DNA of 6,308 nt, taken from the NCBI GenBank assembly GCA_031272005.1, contig JAISUQ010000088.1, positions 1-6,308 of the forward strand. Direction: 5' to 3'. Below the pieces are notes generated by a model that ran no database searches, had not been told where the DNA came from, and saw nothing but the letters and a program-made list of their open reading frames with translations. Source of the stretch: Coriobacteriales bacterium (GTDB taxonomy: Bacteria; Actinomycetota; Coriobacteriia; Coriobacteriales; UBA8131). Below, piece after piece: positions 1 to 3,885 of the stretch. Numbering within the stretch: the first letter of the stretch is position 1; every line of letters starts with the position of its first letter. A program made the position numbers and the translations under genes.

Positions 1-423
1 GAGGTCGGCAGCGAGTTCGGCGTGACCACCGGGCGGGCCCGGCGCTGCGGCTGGTACGACGCGGTTATCGTCAAGTACGCCGTGGAGGTCAACGGCCTCA
101 CGGATCTGTGCATCACCAAGCTCGACGTCCTCAGCTGCCTGGACACCATCAAGCTCTGCGTGGCCTACGAGCACGATGGCCGCCGCTACCGCACGGTGCC
201 CGGCAGCCAGAGCGCCTTCCATCACGCCAAGCCGATCTACGAGGAGCTGCCCGGCTGGCATACCGACATCACCGGCGTGCGCAGCTACAGCGACCTGCCG
301 CGTGAGGCCAAGGATTATCTGGAATACATCGAGGATCTGGCGGGTGTGCCGGTGAGCATCGTCGCCGTGGGTCCGGACCGCGAGCAGACCATCATGCGCC
401 GCTGGAAGCCACGCGGAAACTAA
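1..423 (+). CDS. purA: Adenylosuccinate synthetase, C-terminal part (5' end outside window)
   Basis: This is the C-terminal 140 residues of PurA, which joins IMP and aspartate using GTP to make adenylosuccinate, the first committed step from IMP to AMP, in the cytoplasm. The frame is open from base 1 and stops with TAA at 421-423, so the GTG at 22 is internal and not the start. Visible family motifs are EFGVTTGRARRCGW (window residues 5-18), which is the aspartate/IMP loop with its TTGR core and arginines; TKLDVL (bases 115-132), whose Lys and Asp contact the guanine of GTP; CVAYE; PIYEELPGW; GVRSYSDLP; and the terminal GVPV...VGPDREQTI segment. About two thirds of the usual ~430-residue enzyme lies to the left. 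No key residue looks damaged, so the enzyme should be functional. The next gene begins 12 bases after the stop, suggesting cotranscription. Confidence 0.97.
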   Translation, partial: EVGSEFGVTTGRARRCGWYDAVIVKYAVEVNGLTDLCITKLDVLSCLDTIKLCVAYEHDGRRYRTVPGSQSAFHHAKPIYEELPGWHTDITGVRSYSDLPREAKDYLEYIEDLAGVPVSIVAVGPDREQTIMRRWKPRGN

Positions 424-438
424 GGCTGAGGCCCGTTG
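422..438 (+). promoter_or_regulatory. Weak ribosome binding site and TTG start of the second gene
   Basis: AAGG at 422-425 overlaps the purA stop and lies 10 bases before the TTG; TGAGG at 427-431 is an alternative with a 4-base gap. Neither is a strong Shine-Dalgarno match, and the codon is the less efficient TTG. This suggests modest translation, or translation coupled to purA, whose ribosomes terminate at the same spot. The start is fixed by the in-frame TGA at 427-429. Confidence 0.5.
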
Positions 439-2316
439 CAGGCGGAGATCGAGAAATATCACGTCTTCCTCTCCGGCGAGTTCATCGCCGCAGACGGCGG
501 GTTGCGCCAGGATTGCTTCCTGTCTGCCGCTTTTGCTGCCGACAATGTCAGCCGCTGTCAGCTGGCGGGCTACACCCAGGAATACACCGGCAGCGGCCGC
601 AGCTTCCTGGTACCACTGGCAGCGCTGGAAGAGGACGGATTGGGAGAGAACCCCGAGCTCCCAGAGGCTGCGGGGGCGGCTGGGGCTGACGGAGCGGCGG
701 GGGTCGCGGGGGCGGCTGGGGCTGACGGTTCGCCCGCTGTTCTCCACGGCTTTGTCGTTTCACTGACTGCCGAGCAGCTCTGGACACTTGATCAGTGGAA
801 GCAGATTCCCTTCCTCTACCGCGAGACTCTGCCAGCCGGCGACGTGCTCTCCTGCGACCGCGGCAGCGACGGCGAATTCCACTGCTATGTCCTCAATACC
901 TGCATCGACATCGACGAGAACCCACCGGCGCTGGACATGGCAGCCGAGTTTGCCCTGTTCGACACCCTGCGCGCCGAGAACAAGCTGGGCATGTGCGATA
1001 TTCATATCATGCTACCATGCTCCTTCGACAACTACGACGAAGGGCTGATGCGCGACAAGGGCTTTTTGGTCAACAGCTTCGTGGACCACATCGACCAGAG
1101 CCGCAACCACGAGTTCGCCCGCGGCTACATGCAGGATGCCATTGAGCGTTACCCCATCGGCACCTACATGCTGCACATCAACATCTCTCAGGTCGCCGAC
1201 AAGCCGGCCGCCGCTACGGAGCGCTACACCCTGCCGGCCTTCATGTTCTACACCCGCAACACCGAGGCCCGGGTGGGAATGGTCAGCGTGGTCATGCCCA
1301 ATGTCTCCATCAGCGCCCTGCATGTCCTCAACGCCTTCAAGTACAACGAGAGCAACCAAAACGACATCATCCGCATCGGCGTGCGCGGCATCTCCGGCCA
1401 GGCCAACAGCTTTGAGGAGTTTGACGAGTTTTTGCTCGGCCACGGCTTTGAGACCTACAGCCCGGCAAGGGCCCTGGTCTTTGCCTTCAATGAAGTGGAC
1501 GAGCAGACCCGCCTGGAGTGCCTGGCGGTGGAGGCCGAGCCACTCGGCCGCATCATGAGCGAGCAGCTGCATGCCTACGCCACCGAGAATATCGCTCCCT
1601 ACGATGCAGCCGACATGTACTGCTCCGAAGACTGTCTGCTGGAAGTCTGGAAGGATAACTACCTCGACCCGCAGCTCAGCGAGAATCCTGACGACATAGA
1701 GACCTCCCTGAGCTTTGCCAAAAGCCATAACCGCCTGCACATCGAATCCAGCGAGGTCTTTTTACTGGAGCTGATCATGTTCCAGGTCGCCGCCATCAGC
1801 CGCATCAGCGCTCGCATGGACGCCTACCTGGAAAGCACCACCAACGAAAAGACCGAGCAGAACAAGCAGCTGCTTATCGACCTCAGCTTCCAGATGCATG
1901 ATGTCATCAGCTTCATCGACTTCAACAAGTTCCTCTTCCCCACGGTGCGTCTCTCCGCGGAGAAAATCTCCGACCGCTTTGGCGTCAATCAGGAGATTGA
2001 GAAGTACGAACGCTACAAGCAGGTGCTGGAGCAATTGATTGCCCTGGCCGAAGAGCAGCGCAGCAACGTGGAGAACGCCAACATGAACATGCTGCTGCTG
2101 ATTGTGGCCCTGGTGCAGGTCCTGCCGATTCTGGTGGACCTGCTGGCCATCATCGTCACCCACCAGGTGACACCGGAGATGCCGTTTTCCTGGGCCGCCT
2201 CGATATTGACGCTGGTGATTATCTTCATCATTTTCAACATCAAGACCTCCCAGAAGCTGCGGGCCATGGGGCTGGCTCAGTCCAACAACAAGCGCCAGAC
2301 TCAGAGGAATAAGTAG
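436..2316 (+). CDS. Uncharacterised membrane protein with GGCT/AIG2-like N-terminus and C-terminal two-helix anchor
   Basis: A 626-residue protein of unknown function. Residues ~5-155 loosely resemble the gamma-glutamylcyclotransferase/AIG2-like fold: a VFLSGEF start, a strand at LHGFVVSLT (103-111), then LDQWK...LYR (118-129), which parallels the family pattern LDxxE...YxR but has Lys122 where the catalytic Glu belongs. A Gly-X-Y tract (77-99) sits in the loop before that strand. Residues 160-450 form a soluble region I do not recognise. Residues ~455-550 look helical and charged, and are followed by two membrane helices (~552-574 and ~586-602) and a Lys/Arg-rich tail. This implies both ends lie in the cytoplasm, a layout reminiscent of CorA-type proteins but without their GMN signature. 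The TTG start is chosen because an in-frame TGA lies at 427-429 and the first in-frame ATG is at codon 168. The gene lies 12 bases after purA and 2 bases before the next gene. That it is a gene is firm; the domain call is tentative. Confidence 0.9.
   Translation: MQAEIEKYHVFLSGEFIAADGGLRQDCFLSAAFAADNVSRCQLAGYTQEYTGSGRSFLVPLAALEEDGLGENPELPEAAGAAGADGAAGVAGAAGADGSPAVLHGFVVSLTAEQLWTLDQWKQIPFLYRETLPAGDVLSCDRGSDGEFHCYVLNTCIDIDENPPALDMAAEFALFDTLRAENKLGMCDIHIMLPCSFDNYDEGLMRDKGFLVNSFVDHIDQSRNHEFARGYMQDAIERYPIGTYMLHINISQVADKPAAATERYTLPAFMFYTRNTEARVGMVSVVMPNVSISALHVLNAFKYNESNQNDIIRIGVRGISGQANSFEEFDEFLLGHGFETYSPARALVFAFNEVDEQTRLECLAVEAEPLGRIMSEQLHAYATENIAPYDAADMYCSEDCLLEVWKDNYLDPQLSENPDDIETSLSFAKSHNRLHIESSEVFLLELIMFQVAAISRISARMDAYLESTTNEKTEQNKQLLIDLSFQMHDVISFIDFNKFLFPTVRLSAEKISDRFGVNQEIEKYERYKQVLEQLIALAEEQRSNVENANMNMLLLIVALVQVLPILVDLLAIIVTHQVTPEMPFSWAASILTLVIIFIIFNIKTSQKLRAMGLAQSNNKRQTQRNK
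670..728 (+). repeat. Direct repeat encoding an Ala-rich Gly-X-Y tract
   Basis: A 23-base sequence occurs exactly twice, at 670-692 and 706-728, a period of 36 bases or 12 codons. It encodes residues ~79-98 of the second gene, with Gly at 80, 83, 86, 89, 92, 95 and 98, strictly every third residue. X/Y positions are mostly Ala, with Asp and Val. In-frame GC-rich repeats of this kind can expand or contract by slippage. The tract lies in a predicted surface loop, so it may be a tolerated linker; a collagen-like structure is possible but seven triplets is short and Pro is absent. Confidence 0.9.
2303..2308 (+). promoter_or_regulatory. Ribosome binding site for the third gene
   Basis: AGAGGA lies 10 bases before the ATG at 2319, inside the last codons of the preceding gene. 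It supports this ATG as the start and a translationally linked pair. Confidence 0.65.
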
Positions 2317-2318
2317 CC

Positions 2319-3761
2319 ATGGCCGCGCGCACTGTAAAAAAACCGAAGCGACTCAAGAACATTCCCGAAGTAGTCGCCGAAACTGCGGAGCCGACCCTTG
2401 CCGATGAGCACTCGGAGTCGCCAACCGCAGTAACGCCGGCAGATAGCCAAACCGCTGCGGAGAACCCGGCTGCAGCCGAAGACACCACCAATCCTGCTGA
2501 CCTTGCTGACCCTGCTGCCACAGACGCCAGCAGCGATGCAGACGCCTTCAGCGACGATGCCGCCAGCAGCGACGCAGACGCCATCAACGACGCAGACGCC
2601 ATCAGCGACGCGGCCGCCGATGAATTGACCGATCGACCTGTCGACCTGGAGGCGGCCTGGGACAACGCCCACGAGGCGGCTCTGCGTGAGGCAATGCTGG
2701 AGGATGAGGCCGACGACCTGCCCACCAGCCAGCGCAAGCCCATCTGGCCGCTGATTATCGCCTTTTTGATCACCTTTATCCTGGCCACCGGCGGCCTGAC
2801 CTTCGTAGTCCGCACCACCCAGAACCTGGCCCAGGAGGAAGCCGCCGCCATCAAGGCCGAGGGCGACTCCTACTTAAACGACTCCATCGCCTCCATCCAG
2901 GAGGCCGACGCCACGATTGTCTCCCTCAATGAAGTCATCAGCACCGATCTCAACGACGACACCCTGCCGCAATACGAAGCCGTGCTGACTCGCGTGGAGA
3001 ATGCCAACGGCACCCTGGATTCGGCCGTTGCCAGCGCCGAGCTGGCCCGCTCTACCTACACGACCACCGATGAGCAGAATCTGGCTCAGGCGGCTATCGA
3101 CTCCGCCCTCTACAAAAAGCAGCTTCTGGAGTATGGCAGTGCGCTGATCAACTACGACCTGCAGGCCTGGCGCTGCCAGACGCATTTTGATACCGCTGCG
3201 GCGCTGATCAGCACGGCTGACAGCAATATGATTGAGGCCAACAACTATGCAATCAACGGCGACGACTACAGTCTGACGATGGCCATCGAATATAACAACG
3301 CCGCCCTGGAGCAACTGAACCTGGCAGAAACCGAGCTGGCTCTGGCCAAGGAGGCATTTCCGCAGGTAGATACCTCGGCGATGGGTGATTTCATCGCCAA
3401 GCGCAAGGAGTCGGTGACGCTGGCCATCGAGTCGGATCAGGCCATCCTGGACGACGATTACGACACCGCCAACGCCAAGACCGAGGAATTCAACACCAAG
3501 GAAGCCGAGGCCTTTGAACTGTACTCCCTGTTTGCCGAGGATTACCGGCAGCCCATCCGCGATGCCTACGAAAAGGCGACCAGCGAGACCCTGGCCGATT
3601 ATCACGAAGCCTGGGCCAATGCCGCCGACCGGGATGCCGTTTTACGCGAGTATACCGGTATGGAAGTGCAGGTAGAACCCTCGCCAACCGCTTCAGCCGC
3701 CGCAACCACCGATGCTGAGGGGGATGGCACCGAAACAACGACAAGCGAAACAAACCAATGA
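2319..3761 (+). CDS. Uncharacterised single-pass membrane protein with acidic repetitive cytoplasmic arm
   Basis: A 480-residue protein I do not recognise. Residues 1-13 are basic (RTVKKPKRLK). Residues ~14-135 are Ala-, Asp-, Pro- and Thr-rich low-complexity sequence that includes a DADAxx hexapeptide repeat (73-102). A basic patch (SQRK) precedes one clear membrane helix at ~142-164 (WPLIIAFLITFILATGG). By the positive-inside rule the N-terminus is cytoplasmic and the remainder is outside. Residues ~165-445 are Ala/Glu/Asp-rich and look mostly helical, with a single Cys (286) and no catalytic motif visible. Two stretches, ~307-340 and ~375-405, share a loose pattern of an acidic DDY turn followed by a helix, possibly an internal duplication. 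Residues 452-480 are a Ser/Thr/Glu-rich tail. The ATG starts 2 bases after the previous stop and has a good ribosome binding site, so it is probably coexpressed with, and perhaps a partner of, the preceding membrane protein. A role in envelope sensing or scaffolding would be speculation. Confidence 0.9.
   Translation: MAARTVKKPKRLKNIPEVVAETAEPTLADEHSESPTAVTPADSQTAAENPAAAEDTTNPADLADPAATDASSDADAFSDDAASSDADAINDADAISDAAADELTDRPVDLEAAWDNAHEAALREAMLEDEADDLPTSQRKPIWPLIIAFLITFILATGGLTFVVRTTQNLAQEEAAAIKAEGDSYLNDSIASIQEADATIVSLNEVISTDLNDDTLPQYEAVLTRVENANGTLDSAVASAELARSTYTTTDEQNLAQAAIDSALYKKQLLEYGSALINYDLQAWRCQTHFDTAAALISTADSNMIEANNYAINGDDYSLTMAIEYNNAALEQLNLAETELALAKEAFPQVDTSAMGDFIAKRKESVTLAIESDQAILDDDYDTANAKTEEFNTKEAEAFELYSLFAEDYRQPIRDAYEKATSETLADYHEAWANAADRDAVLREYTGMEVQVEPSPTASAAATTDAEGDGTETTTSETNQ
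2535..2624 (+). repeat. 18-base tandem repeat encoding DADAxx hexapeptides
   Basis: Five consecutive hexapeptides, DADAFS, DDAASS, DADAIN, DADAIS and DAAADE, fill residues 73-102 of the third gene. At DNA level a 16-base unit is identical at 2571-2586 and 2589-2604 (period 18), with a two-mismatch copy at 2535-2550. A 9-base period (ctgctgacc-like) precedes it near 2493-2519. The segment lies in the cytoplasmic arm and is likely disordered and acidic. Confidence 0.85.
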
Positions 3762-3767
3762 CGCAGT

Positions 3768-3796
3768 TAGGCAGCGATGAGCAGGAGAAGTATAAT
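3768..3796 (+). promoter_or_regulatory. Predicted sigma-70-type promoter for the M28-like gene
   Basis: A perfect TATAAT lies at 3791-3796, in an AT-rich island unlike the surrounding GC-rich DNA. A -35-like TAGGCA (4 of 6 matches to TTGACA) lies at 3768-3773 with the optimal 17-base spacing. Transcription would start near 3803, giving a leader of about 70 bases. This promoter separates the large downstream gene from the purA-led group. Confidence 0.6.
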
Positions 3797-3812
3797 ATTG
3801 GTAACGCAAGGG

Positions 3813-3854
3813 AGCACAGACTGACAGAGGTGGGGGCTTTGAAGCAACTGTGCT
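3813..3854 (+). promoter_or_regulatory. Inverted repeat in the leader of the M28-like gene
   Basis: AGCACAG (3813-3819) and CTGTGCT (3848-3854) are perfect 7-base complements separated by 28 bases, between the predicted transcription start and the ribosome binding site. It could fold as an RNA stem in the leader or be a protein-binding site. There is no following T-run, so it is not a standard terminator. No known riboswitch class is recognisable. Confidence 0.35.
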
Positions 3855-3856
3855 AT

Positions 3857-3885
3857 TTAGCTAGGAGGCTCGATGGCTAAGCTAA
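3857..3885 (+). promoter_or_regulatory. Possible hairpin enclosing the ribosome binding site and start codon
   Basis: TTAGCT (3857-3862) and AGCTAA (3880-3885) are complementary and flank AGGAGG and the ATG at 3873; TTAGC can alternatively pair with GCTAA at 3876-3880. Pairing would place the translation start in a loop. The stem is short and AT-containing, so any effect is likely weak and chance is plausible. Confidence 0.2.
3863..3868 (+). promoter_or_regulatory. Strong ribosome binding site for the M28-like gene
   Basis: A perfect AGGAGG lies 4 bases before the ATG at 3873. The same frame upstream holds stops at 3822, 3840 and 3858, so this ATG is the only plausible start. Confidence 0.85.

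Noticed and set aside
22..24. GTG as the start of the first gene
   Set aside because: The frame is open to base 1 and the residues before it (EVGSEFG) belong to the conserved PurA motif, so the GTG encodes an internal Val.
1012..1740. A 242-codon minus-strand reading frame opposite the second gene
   Set aside because: It is antisense to a well-supported gene, has no recognisable domain, and long antisense frames are expected in GC-rich coding DNA.
2874..3605. A 243-codon minus-strand reading frame opposite the third gene
   Set aside because: Its Gly/Val-rich product mirrors the codons of the + strand gene; no ribosome binding site or domain was seen.
3813..3854. Intrinsic terminator for the third gene
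   Set aside because: The 7-base arms are separated by 28 bases and there is no T-run after the second arm.
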